A stretch of 44,059 bases of DNA from JAGLTN01 sp035403325 (GTDB lineage: Bacteria; Planctomycetota; Phycisphaerae; Sedimentisphaerales; Anaerobacaceae): positions 1 to 44,059 of the forward strand of contig CAZBKA010000004.1 in NCBI GenBank assembly GCA_964492365.1, written 5' to 3'. Shown one piece after another: positions 7,493-14,711 of this stretch. The stretch's first letter is position 1. Each line of letters starts with the position of its first letter. The notes beneath the pieces were generated by a model. That model saw nothing but the letters and a program-made list of their open reading frames with translations. It was not told the DNA's origin and did no database searches. The position numbers and the translations under genes were made by a program.

Positions 7493-8914
7493 CTATTTAT
7501 TATTGGCTGTGATTGCGGGAAAACTGTCTGTCCTGAATGGACTTGCAGGAAGATTTGCTGAATTATACAAATTGCACAGCGGTGCATCCTGCCAACCATA
7601 GCGAACTGCGATCGGTTTTAGGACTTTGTCACTGCTGACAACAACAGTATCGCCTACAATTTGAGCTTCGGCTTGTATAAATTTCTTATCTTCACCTGCT
7701 ATTGCAAAGCCGATTAGTTTGTCACCTTTGCAGATCAATCCTTTTTCTATGTGGTCAAATTTGAGAATTATAGAATTGTCCTTAATTTTCATGGTTTTAT
7801 ATATTGGACCTGAGTAAGAAATGCTTTTCTTGTAATCTTTTGCAAGAGCGCAGAATGCTAGTCTTTGGCCTACTGTTTTTTTGTTTATTGGGTGAACATT
7901 GGTGGGGTCGCCGATATCGATTGCGACAACCATTCCGGTGTTTTTTACTACCTTTAGGACGTGAAGTTGAGATTCTCTAAGCTCTGCCCAGCAACTCTGA
8001 AAAGGTTCCTGGCTACTGCAGGCTTGGAAGTTTGCAAGCTGAACAAAATAAAAAGGCATATCACCCATACCCCAAGTATCACGCCAGCCTTGAATCATCG
8101 TTGCAAAAAGTTTTCTATAAAGATACCCACCCCAGGTATTCCCTTCGCCTTGATACCAGATAAAACCTTTGATTGTATATTTGCTCACAGGAAAAATCAT
8201 CGCATTGTAACAACCTGTTGCATAAGGCGGCATCCAGTGCGGTTCTTCAGGTTGGTCTTTACCAAGGTCTTTTGCTTTTTCACATTCTTTTTTCCAGTCA
8301 TCAAGAACTTTATCGCGATTAACCATAAGCCTCTGGTAATCTGCATAATCGGTTTTATATCTTTCCAAAGTCGGTTCAAAATCGGCGTCACTTTGCAACA
8401 TGTCTTCACTCATCCATGCCTGCACGGATGTACCTGCCCAGCAACAATTAATTATACCAACAGGGACATTTAATTCTTTCTGAAGTTTTTGTGCAAAGAA
8501 ATATGCAACAGCAGAAAAATCNNNNNNNNNNNNNNNNNNNNNNNNNNNNNNNNNNNNNNNNNNNNNNNNNNNNNNNNNNNNNNNNNNNNNNNNNNNNNNN
8601 NNNNNNNNNNNNNNNNNNNNNGTTATCGTATTTTTTCCAACAACTTCCAACTCGTAAGGCCCCCCTGCTTTTGGTGTTTTTATTTTCAGCATCCAGTTGC
8701 CATCAGAATCAGCTTTAATGGTATGGCCCTTTTTTTGCCAGCTTGCTTTGATAGTGATTTCTTCACAGGCATCTGCCCACCCCCAAACAGCTGCGTTGGT
8801 TTTCTGCTGCATAATCATATTGTCAGTAAACATTGAAGAAAGCTTTACATCCGCAAAAGCAACACCAGATAAGACACAAATTAAAGTGATAATATTTTTT
8901 TTACTAATAACCAT
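7493..8914 (-). CDS. Secreted SASA-type carbohydrate esterase (sialate O-acetylesterase-like), interrupted by assembly gap
   Basis: The N-terminal signal peptide ends near VAFA-DVKL. The protein is a close paralogue of its upstream neighbour at 8933-10477. Shared motifs include NVPVGIINCCWAGTSVQAW, YNAMIFPVSKYTIKGFIWYQ, WRDTWGMGDMPFYFVQLANF and the catalytic Asp/His block DIGDPTNVHPINK. The nucleophile motif GQSN must lie in the run of N at 8522-8621. Aligned with the paralogue, about 72 residues should sit there rather than the 34 implied. These esterases typically deacetylate sugars; the exact substrate is unknown. AGGAG precedes the ATG, and only 18 bp separate it from the upstream paralogue. 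Confidence 0.85.
   Translation of the reverse strand: MVISKKNIITLICVLSGVAFADVKLSSMFTDNMIMQQKTNAAVWGWADACEEITIKASWQKKGHTIKADSDGNWMLKIKTPKAGGPYELEVVGKNTIXXXXXXXXXXXXXXXXXXXXXXXXXXXXXXXXXXDFSAVAYFFAQKLQKELNVPVGIINCCWAGTSVQAWMSEDMLQSDADFEPTLERYKTDYADYQRLMVNRDKVLDDWKKECEKAKDLGKDQPEEPHWMPPYATGCYNAMIFPVSKYTIKGFIWYQGEGNTWGGYLYRKLFATMIQGWRDTWGMGDMPFYFVQLANFQACSSQEPFQSCWAELRESQLHVLKVVKNTGMVVAIDIGDPTNVHPINKKTVGQRLAFCALAKDYKKSISYSGPIYKTMKIKDNSIILKFDHIEKGLICKGDKLIGFAIAGEDKKFIQAEAQIVGDTVVVSSDKVLKPIAVRYGWQDAPLCNLYNSANLPASPFRTDSFPAITANNK
8522..8621. other. Assembly gap (100 N)
   Basis: Exactly 100 unknown bases, the conventional placeholder for a gap of unknown size. It falls inside an esterase gene at the position of the catalytic GQSN motif. 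The neighbouring paralogue predicts about 215-220 bp of missing coding sequence. Confidence 0.95.
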
Positions 8915-8932
8915 TGCTGTAATAACTCCTGA

Positions 8933-10477
8933 CTATTTCTTTTTATATGTAAGACCAGGCCAATCATCGGTTCTAAACGGAGTTGCAGGCAGACCTTGCT
9001 CATTGTAAAGATTGCAAACTGGATTATGTGCCCAGCCATAGCGGACAGCGACCGGAACGGGAACTTTGTCAGATTTTATGATAACTTTATTGCCAACAAT
9101 TTCCGCATCGGCCCAGACAAACTTTTTATCTGCACCAGCTATCGCAAATCCTTTCAAAGGCTGATTGTCCTTTGTTGTCAACCCTGAACCAACATGGTCA
9201 AATCGCAATATCGCCTTATCATCTTTTATCTCCATAGATTTAAATGTTGGGCCTGAGTATACAATGTCATGGCCATAGGTATTTGCTAATGCCCACAACG
9301 ACAGCCTTTTGCCTACATCCTGTTTGTTTTTGGGATGAATATCATCAGCCTCGCCTATATCAATAATCACAGCCATACCTGTATTAGGAACGGTTTGCAA
9401 TGTCTTAAGCTGTGTTTCTCGTAGTTCAGCCCAGTCAGATTCACCAGGCTCGGATTTTACTGGTGTATAATTTGCTAACTGAACAAAATAAAATGGGAAA
9501 TCCCCCTGCCCCCAACTCTGACGCCAAGAAGTTATCAGCGTCATGAAAAGCTTTTCATGATGCCAGGCATAATCAGCATTTGATTCTCCCTGATACCATA
9601 TTACACCTGCAATACGAAACGGAATAAGCGGATGAATCATAGCATTGTAAAGCACTGATGGATTAGTTCTTTCTCCAGCAGGTTCCCATGGTTCATGTGA
9701 AACTTCTTTGCCGGCAGCTTTGTCAACTTTCCATTTTTCTACTTCCTCCTGCCACTTTTTAATTTTTTCGGGCATTGTGGCCATCAATCTGTCATAGCGT
9801 TCATAAGCCCATTTAAAATCTGGATCATCTTTCATTACATCTGCGGGTGTCCATGCCTCTGCGGGTGTGCCACCCCAGGAAGAATTTATCAAACCAATGG
9901 GAACGTCAAGCTTTTCATATAGCTCTTTGCCAAAGAAATAACATGTGGCGGAAAAATTTTTTATCGAGTCACTGCTGCATTGCTGCCAAAGCCCAGAAAA
10001 ATCATCCTGTGGGGTATCTGCTTTTGCACTATAAATCGTGCATAGACGAATGTTGGGGTAATTATTAGCATTTTTTATTTCCTGCTCTGCATTTTGAACT
10101 CCTAAAACACCCATCTGCATATTTGATTGTCCAGATGCCAGCCAGACTTCACCTACAAGAACATTTTTAATTTCTACTGTGTTATTGCCTTTAACGGTGA
10201 GTGTCTGAGGAACAAAACTTGCATGAAATGGTCCTATTTCTGTTTTCCATTTACCATCATCGCTAGCGACAGCATGCCAAGAAATGTTGGAAAATCCAAA
10301 ATTAATATGTATTTTTTCATACGGGCTTGCCTTGCCCCAAATTGGCAATTTCTGATTTTGCTGAAGAACCATATTATCAGAAAAAATAGTTGGCAATTTG
10401 ACATCTGCAAATGAACGGCTAAAAAATGCTGTTAGTAAAAAAATTGCCAAAAAATGCAAATTTACTGCTTTGCCCAT
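8933..10477 (-). CDS. Secreted SASA-type carbohydrate esterase (sialate O-acetylesterase-like)
   Basis: The complete 514-residue protein has a signal peptide ending near SRSFA-DVKL. The SGNH/SASA nucleophile motif is VWLASGQSNMQM (Ser118). The block GVIWYQGESNA and the Asp-x-x-His pair in DDIHPKNK (Asp378, His381) complete the triad. An N-terminal beta domain (FSDNMVLQQNQKLPIWGKA) is typical of bacterial sialate 9-O-acetylesterases. In planctomycetes, proteins of this type are abundant and are generally thought to remove acetyl groups from algal or plant polysaccharides. Sialic acid need not be the substrate, and no sialic acid genes are nearby. The start is supported by GAGGAT 6 bp upstream. 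It is first in a two-gene operon with its paralogue. Confidence 0.93.
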   Translation of the reverse strand: MGKAVNLHFLAIFLLTAFFSRSFADVKLPTIFSDNMVLQQNQKLPIWGKASPYEKIHINFGFSNISWHAVASDDGKWKTEIGPFHASFVPQTLTVKGNNTVEIKNVLVGEVWLASGQSNMQMGVLGVQNAEQEIKNANNYPNIRLCTIYSAKADTPQDDFSGLWQQCSSDSIKNFSATCYFFGKELYEKLDVPIGLINSSWGGTPAEAWTPADVMKDDPDFKWAYERYDRLMATMPEKIKKWQEEVEKWKVDKAAGKEVSHEPWEPAGERTNPSVLYNAMIHPLIPFRIAGVIWYQGESNADYAWHHEKLFMTLITSWRQSWGQGDFPFYFVQLANYTPVKSEPGESDWAELRETQLKTLQTVPNTGMAVIIDIGEADDIHPKNKQDVGKRLSLWALANTYGHDIVYSGPTFKSMEIKDDKAILRFDHVGSGLTTKDNQPLKGFAIAGADKKFVWADAEIVGNKVIIKSDKVPVPVAVRYGWAHNPVCNLYNEQGLPATPFRTDDWPGLTYKKK

Positions 10478-10614
10478 TTTATTATCCTCATACTTATAGA
10501 AACAGTTTTAAAAATTTTATTTGCAATATTACACATAAAAGATGTTAATAGAAATGGATGGATAAGTCGATTGAAATATAATGTAAAAAAAACTTCTTTA
10601 ATAGGAAAACAAAA

Positions 10615-11241
10615 ATGCAGAAAAAAAATAAAAAGTACATGCTAACCGGGTTAATTTCACTCCTGATTCTGTCGGTTTTTTGTACTACTGGCTGTAAACA
10701 AAAGCAAAAAGAAAAAGAACAGCATGCCCCTGAACCTGAAAAAGCTGCATATATACCACCAGAAGTGCCAATTATGAGTATTGATGAGATTATTGCGTCT
10801 GCAAATGGCTGGACGACGGCTTATCAGGATTGGATAGGCAAAGAGGCTCCTGATTTCACATTGAAAGGCATTGACGGGGTAAACTACAAGCTGAGTGATT
10901 TTCGGGGCAAAAATGTAGCTATTGTTTTTTGGGCAACATGGTGCGGTCCTTGCAAAATGGAAATACCCCATCTTATCGCTCTTAGAAATGTTATGAGCAA
11001 AGATGATTTACAAATTCTGGCGATTACCAAGGAAGAATACACACTGGTCAATGATTTTGCTACACAGTCCCAAATGAACTATCCGGTGCTGCTGAACCCC
11101 AAAAATATCCTGCCTCCCCCCTTTGATGCGATATCATCTATTCCAACAAGCTTTTTTATAGACCCACAAGGAAAAATAAAATTAGCAACTTCGGGGTCTT
11201 TAACTTTGGGTACTTTAAAAGCTATCGTGCGGGCAAAATAA
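10615..11241 (+). CDS. TlpA/ResA-like thioredoxin-fold lipoprotein
   Basis: At 208 residues, it begins with a basic N-terminus and a hydrophobic stretch to a lipobox-like CTTGC (acylation at Cys27). A charged Lys/Glu-rich linker and a thioredoxin-like domain from about residue 75 follow. The redox site is FWATWCGPCK (Cys110, Cys113), preceded by APDFTLKGIDG, and a cis-Pro region (SIPTSFFIDPQGKI) follows. Members act outside the cytoplasmic membrane as thiol-disulfide reductases, for example in cytochrome c maturation. No cytochrome biogenesis genes are in the window, so the client is unknown. The -3 lipobox residue (Thr) is not ideal. TAGGAAA precedes the ATG. Confidence 0.9.
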   Translation: MQKKNKKYMLTGLISLLILSVFCTTGCKQKQKEKEQHAPEPEKAAYIPPEVPIMSIDEIIASANGWTTAYQDWIGKEAPDFTLKGIDGVNYKLSDFRGKNVAIVFWATWCGPCKMEIPHLIALRNVMSKDDLQILAITKEEYTLVNDFATQSQMNYPVLLNPKNILPPPFDAISSIPTSFFIDPQGKIKLATSGSLTLGTLKAIVRAK

Positions 11242-11283
11242 ACTTGCAAAATGCCCTTATAAATAGGGTTTATGAAGAATTTG

Positions 11284-11316
11284 AAGCTTTTTTGCTTAAA
11301 AAACATAAAAAAGCTT
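11284..11316 (+). terminator. Hairpin downstream of the TlpA-like gene, possible terminator
   Basis: A 10-bp perfect stem: AAGCTTTTTT (11284-11293) and AAAAAAGCTT (11307-11316) with a 13-nt loop. It begins about 40 bp after the stop codon. The stem is mostly A-T and no U-tract follows the right arm, so efficiency is doubtful; it may be an mRNA-stabilising or leader structure. Confidence 0.45.
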
Positions 11317-11350
11317 GTTTAAAATATAAAAAAAGACTGGACAACAGTCA

Positions 11351-11368
11351 GCTATTCTATAAAATAGC
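11351..11368 (+). promoter_or_regulatory. Small hairpin in the rpmA leader
   Basis: GCTATT (11351-11356) pairs with AATAGC (11363-11368) around a 6-nt loop, about 50 bp upstream of the rpmA start. Ribosomal protein leaders often carry regulatory structures, but I recognise no known L21/L27 leader motif here. Confidence 0.3.
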
Positions 11369-11419
11369 GAGTTTACAGGAAATTAGATATATTTAAATAT
11401 AGGCTTAGAGGCAATAAAC

Positions 11420-11653
11420 ATGGCACATAAAAAAGGACAAGGCGCTTCAAGGAACGGTAGAGACAGTAATCCTCAGTATAGAGGTGTAAAGGTTTTTGGA
11501 GGTCAGGAAGTGAAACCTGGCTCAATTATCGTAAAGCAATGCGGAACGAAATTCTTTGCAGGCAAGAATGTAAAAATGGGCAGAGACTACACATTGTTTG
11601 CTGTTGCTGACGGAAAATTACAGTTCCAGGGTAGAAAAGTACACGTTGTTTGA
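11420..11653 (+). CDS. rpmA: 50S ribosomal protein L27
   Basis: The 77-residue protein starts MAHKKGQGASRNGRDSNPQY, whose flexible N-terminus reaches the peptidyl transferase centre. GVKVFGGQEVKPGSIIVKQ, GTKFFAGKNVKMGRDYTLFA and a short basic C-terminus follow. The N-terminus is the direct-start form, not the extended cleaved form of Firmicutes. AGAGG precedes the ATG. L27 is normally encoded right after L21 (rplU), but a TlpA-like gene is upstream and no rplU is in the window. A strong terminator separates it from obg. Confidence 0.98.
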   Translation: MAHKKGQGASRNGRDSNPQYRGVKVFGGQEVKPGSIIVKQCGTKFFAGKNVKMGRDYTLFAVADGKLQFQGRKVHVV

Positions 11654-11681
11654 TAAAGCCCATATATAAAAAAGACATAAC

Positions 11682-11710
11682 AAGGATGGTAGATTTGCCA
11701 TCCTTTTTTT
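11682..11710 (+). terminator. Rho-independent terminator between rpmA and obg
   Basis: The 8-bp stem AAGGATGG (11682-11689) / CCATCCTT (11698-11705) has an 8-nt loop and ends in an uninterrupted T-run to 11710. It lies only 26 bp before the obg start codon, so obg must rely on read-through or on a promoter inside or upstream of rpmA. Confidence 0.88.
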
Positions 11711-11735
11711 ATATATTAAGAGCTGAAAATAAAAT

Positions 11736-12764
11736 ATGTTTATAGATCGAGCAAAAATCTGGGTAAAAGCCGGCAACGGTGGTAATGGTTGTCTTAGTTT
11801 TCGACGCGAGAAGTTTATTCCCAAAGGCGGTCCTGACGGCGGCAATGGAGGCGACGGCGGTAGTGTCTACTTTGTGGCAAGCAGTGATGTCGATACGTTG
11901 CTGGACTTTTCATTCAAGCATCACTGGCAAGCAAAAAATGGAAATTGCGGCGAAGGGGCCAACAAAATCGGAGCCTCCGGTGATGATCTTATAATCAAAG
12001 TACCTCTTGGTACTTTGGTATATGATATCGATCTTGATCTGTTAGTAAAAGACCTTAATGAAGATGGTAAGAAGGTTTGCATCTGTAAAGGCGGGCGAGG
12101 CGGTAAGGGTAATAAAGTTTTCGCAACTGCAACACACCAGACACCAAGAGAAACTACTCTGGGTGAGATTGGGCAAGAAAGAAATTTAAGGCTTGAACTA
12201 AAATTAATAGCGGATGTCGGGCTTGTGGGCAAACCTAATGCAGGCAAGAGCACATTAGTTTCCAGGTGCTCGGCAGCTAAACCAAAAATAGCGGATTACC
12301 CTTTTACAACACTACAACCTGTACTCGGAATTGTCGATTTGCCCGGCTACAGAAGGTTTGTAATCGCCGACATTCCAGGATTGATTGAGGGAGCTAGTCA
12401 GGGAACAGGCTTGGGATTTGAATTCCTCAAACATATAGAAAGAACGAGAGTTCTCGTACACATACTTGATATTTACCCGTCAGATGGTTCTGACCCAGTA
12501 GAAAGTTACCATTTGATCCGAAATGAATTAGAAAAATACAGCAAAGAGCTGGCAAATAAACCAGAATTAGTTGTTGCCAACAAAATTGACCTTGATGACG
12601 GAACAATTGTAAAAGAACTTCAGAATAAGCTCGGAAAAAAAATTATACCCATATCAGCTGTCACTGGCGAAGGAGTCAGAGAACTTTCTGAGCTGTTGTG
12701 GGATGAAATACAGAAACACAAAAAAGAACAAGAGCAGGAAAATGACAAACTTAATAGCTATTGA
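11736..12764 (+). CDS. obg: Obg/CgtA family GTPase
   Basis: The 342-residue protein has the glycine-rich Obg fold at residues 1 to about 158 (FIDRAKIWVKAGNGGNGCLS, GGPDGGNGGDGGSVYF, GGRGGKGNKVFATATHQTPR). The GTPase domain contains G1 GLVGKPNAGKSTLV, G2 DYPFTTLQPVLG, G3 DIPGLIEGASQGTGLGFEFL and G4 NKID. No C-terminal OCT domain is present, as in E. coli-type Obg. It acts in 50S ribosome assembly and in stress and (p)ppGpp responses. The rpmA-obg order is conserved in bacteria. Its last 23 bp overlap the coaX start. Confidence 0.97.
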   Translation: MFIDRAKIWVKAGNGGNGCLSFRREKFIPKGGPDGGNGGDGGSVYFVASSDVDTLLDFSFKHHWQAKNGNCGEGANKIGASGDDLIIKVPLGTLVYDIDLDLLVKDLNEDGKKVCICKGGRGGKGNKVFATATHQTPRETTLGEIGQERNLRLELKLIADVGLVGKPNAGKSTLVSRCSAAKPKIADYPFTTLQPVLGIVDLPGYRRFVIADIPGLIEGASQGTGLGFEFLKHIERTRVLVHILDIYPSDGSDPVESYHLIRNELEKYSKELANKPELVVANKIDLDDGTIVKELQNKLGKKIIPISAVTGEGVRELSELLWDEIQKHKKEQEQENDKLNSY

Positions 12765-13533
12765 TATCGGTAATACAAATATCAGTATCGGACTTTTCCT
12801 TCAGGGTCAGATAGATTCAATAGAATCTATAAGCGGCAATGATACAGAAAAGCTAACTGATCGCATTAAAACCGCGTGGGATAAAATTCCAGTACTGAAA
12901 ACTTCAAAAGAAAAAAAACGTGACGGCGTAATTGTTGTATGCAGTGTTAACCCGAAATGGACAAAACTCATTAAGCAAATAGTAAAAGATAATCTCGATG
13001 AGAAAACTTTTATGATTGGGGAAGACATCACTTTGCCCATTGAATTGGCTGTAACAGAATCGAATAAAGTAGGGATTGACAGGGTTGTCTCCGCGGCAGC
13101 CGCTTATGCTGTAACAGAACATGCTGTGGTGGTTGCTGATTTCGGAACAGCTGTTACAATCGATATGGTTGATGACAGGGGTGTGTTTGTTGGAGGTGTA
13201 ATTTTTCCTGGTTTTGCGATAAGCGCAAAAGCATTAAAAGATAACACCGCCCTTTTGCCGGAGATAACGGTATCACGCCCCATATTGCCTTTTGGTCAAA
13301 ATACCGAGGAAGCAATTAACTGCGGTTTGTACTATAGCGCAATTGGAGCTCTTGAAGAAGTTGTACGCAGATATGCGGAGAAAATCGGCACCTGGCCCCA
13401 AACTATTATCACTGGATCAGGGGCAAAAATAATTAAAGATGACTGTCAATTTGTTGATTCTTACGTACCTGATCTGGTTGTCAGAGGGATAGCTTTGGCG
13501 TATTCCAAATTTTTGGATGAGAAAATGGAGTGA
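12742..13533 (+). CDS. coaX: Type III pantothenate kinase
   Basis: The protein has 263 residues from the ATG at 12742; an in-frame upstream start at 12703 would add 13 lysine/arginine-rich residues and has no better ribosome site. The ASKHA-fold motifs are LIAIDIGNTNISIGLF (phosphate 1), GIDRVVSAAAAYAV, ADFGTAVTIDMVDDRGVFVG, GGVIFPGFAISAKALKDNTA and ITGSGAKI. CoaX phosphorylates pantothenate, the first step of CoA biosynthesis, and unlike CoaA is not inhibited by CoA. The gene overlaps obg by 23 bp and precedes the MnmE-like gene by 6 bp, suggesting one transcript. Confidence 0.95.
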   Translation: MTNLIAIDIGNTNISIGLFLQGQIDSIESISGNDTEKLTDRIKTAWDKIPVLKTSKEKKRDGVIVVCSVNPKWTKLIKQIVKDNLDEKTFMIGEDITLPIELAVTESNKVGIDRVVSAAAAYAVTEHAVVVADFGTAVTIDMVDDRGVFVGGVIFPGFAISAKALKDNTALLPEITVSRPILPFGQNTEEAINCGLYYSAIGALEEVVRRYAEKIGTWPQTIITGSGAKIIKDDCQFVDSYVPDLVVRGIALAYSKFLDEKME

Positions 13534-13539
13534 TTTTTC

Positions 13540-14709
13540 ATGTCAGTTTCAGCTGCTGTTACAACCGCAAAAGGGGCTGGGGCAATTTCTACCATAGAAA
13601 TCCAAGGCAATGAAGCCAAGGGAATACTTGAACTGATATTTAGGCCTGCCCATAGTAAAAAAACTGACTTCAAAATTGGCAGCATCATTGTTGGAACAAT
13701 CACAGAGGCCAGCCATGACGTTGACCAGGTAGCAATTGGTTGTGAAACAGATAAACATTTTGCGATTCATTGTCACGGCAACCCATTGATAGCGGAAGCA
13801 ATAATGAAATTGCTGAAAAAATACGATGTAACTTTATTAACTAATGAACAGTTTTTGTCAAATACCTCACATACAGAAAACAATACAATAGCTATCGAAG
13901 CTAATATCGCTATTACCAAGGTCAAAACATTATTTGCTACCAAATTAGTTTTAAACCAGGCAAATACTGGGTTGGCGAAATCAGCAGCAAAATGGCTTAA
14001 AGAAACTAAAGATATTGAAAAAATAAAAGCCGAGGCTCTATTAATTCTGAAAAAAAGTGGAAAAATGCAGCCTATGATCGCTGGCTGTAAAGCTGTTATC
14101 GCAGGACCTGCCAATAGCGGCAAAAGCTCACTGCTTAACCTTTTGTGCGGCAAAAACCAAGCGATTGTCACTAACATAGAAGGAACAACAAGGGATTATG
14201 TTACTGCAGAAATTGTGCTTGAAAATCTTTTTCTTGAGCTGACGGATACTGCAGGAATCGATGAAGTACTGGCTTTGAAATCTGATGTAATAGAAAAAAA
14301 ATCCCAGAAGAAAAGTCTTGGTATTTTGGAAAATGCTGACATAGTGCTTTTGGTTCTTGATTCATCTAAATATTATTCTCCGCTTCCAAGCAGCCTGTTT
14401 GATGCAATTGCAAATAAAAAAACAATCGTTTGTTTAAACAAATCTGACCTGACGAGTAAACTAACGGAAAAAGATTTGCCGGCAAAACTTGGGAATATTA
14501 TCTCAATAAGCACAAAAACCTGTGAAGGGATAGACAACCTAAAAGAAGATATACTGCAAACATGCTTTCCTGATGAGGCTGACATTTACGAAACCATTGC
14601 TTTCACCGAACGCCAACTCCGGCTGATTAAACAACTTAGTGAAAATAATTCAGCAGACAATGTCAATTTGCTGATTACAGAGTTGTTAAATGGCCAATTA
14701 AAGGTATAA
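13540..14709 (+). CDS. MnmE/TrmE-like GTPase lacking the C-terminal CIGK motif
   Basis: The protein has 389 residues, against about 450 for canonical MnmE. The N-terminal formyl-THF-binding-like domain is recognisable: AVTTAKGAGAISTIEIQG and the DVDQVAIGC...HCHGNP segment matching the usual HCHGG. The GTPase domain has G1 GPANSGKSSLL, the GTTRDYV switch, DTAGIDEVLALKSDVIEKKS and NKSD. The C-terminus ends LLITELLNGQLKV, without the FCxGK signature whose Cys is needed by MnmE in tRNA wobble-uridine modification. The stop is 2 bp before mutS, so this is not a visible frameshift. It is probably a divergent planctomycete MnmE-like protein, and whether it modifies tRNA is uncertain. GGAG precedes the ATG. 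Confidence 0.82.
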   Translation: MSVSAAVTTAKGAGAISTIEIQGNEAKGILELIFRPAHSKKTDFKIGSIIVGTITEASHDVDQVAIGCETDKHFAIHCHGNPLIAEAIMKLLKKYDVTLLTNEQFLSNTSHTENNTIAIEANIAITKVKTLFATKLVLNQANTGLAKSAAKWLKETKDIEKIKAEALLILKKSGKMQPMIAGCKAVIAGPANSGKSSLLNLLCGKNQAIVTNIEGTTRDYVTAEIVLENLFLELTDTAGIDEVLALKSDVIEKKSQKKSLGILENADIVLLVLDSSKYYSPLPSSLFDAIANKKTIVCLNKSDLTSKLTEKDLPAKLGNIISISTKTCEGIDNLKEDILQTCFPDEADIYETIAFTERQLRLIKQLSENNSADNVNLLITELLNGQLKV

Positions 14710-14711
14710 TT

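Noticed and set aside
7961..8473. 170-residue plus-strand open frame inside the first esterase gene
   Set aside because: Antisense to conserved esterase motifs with no family features of its own.
8522..8621. Frameshift or pseudogene in the first esterase
   Set aside because: Both sides of the gap remain in one frame and align well with the intact paralogue, so a missing segment explains it better.
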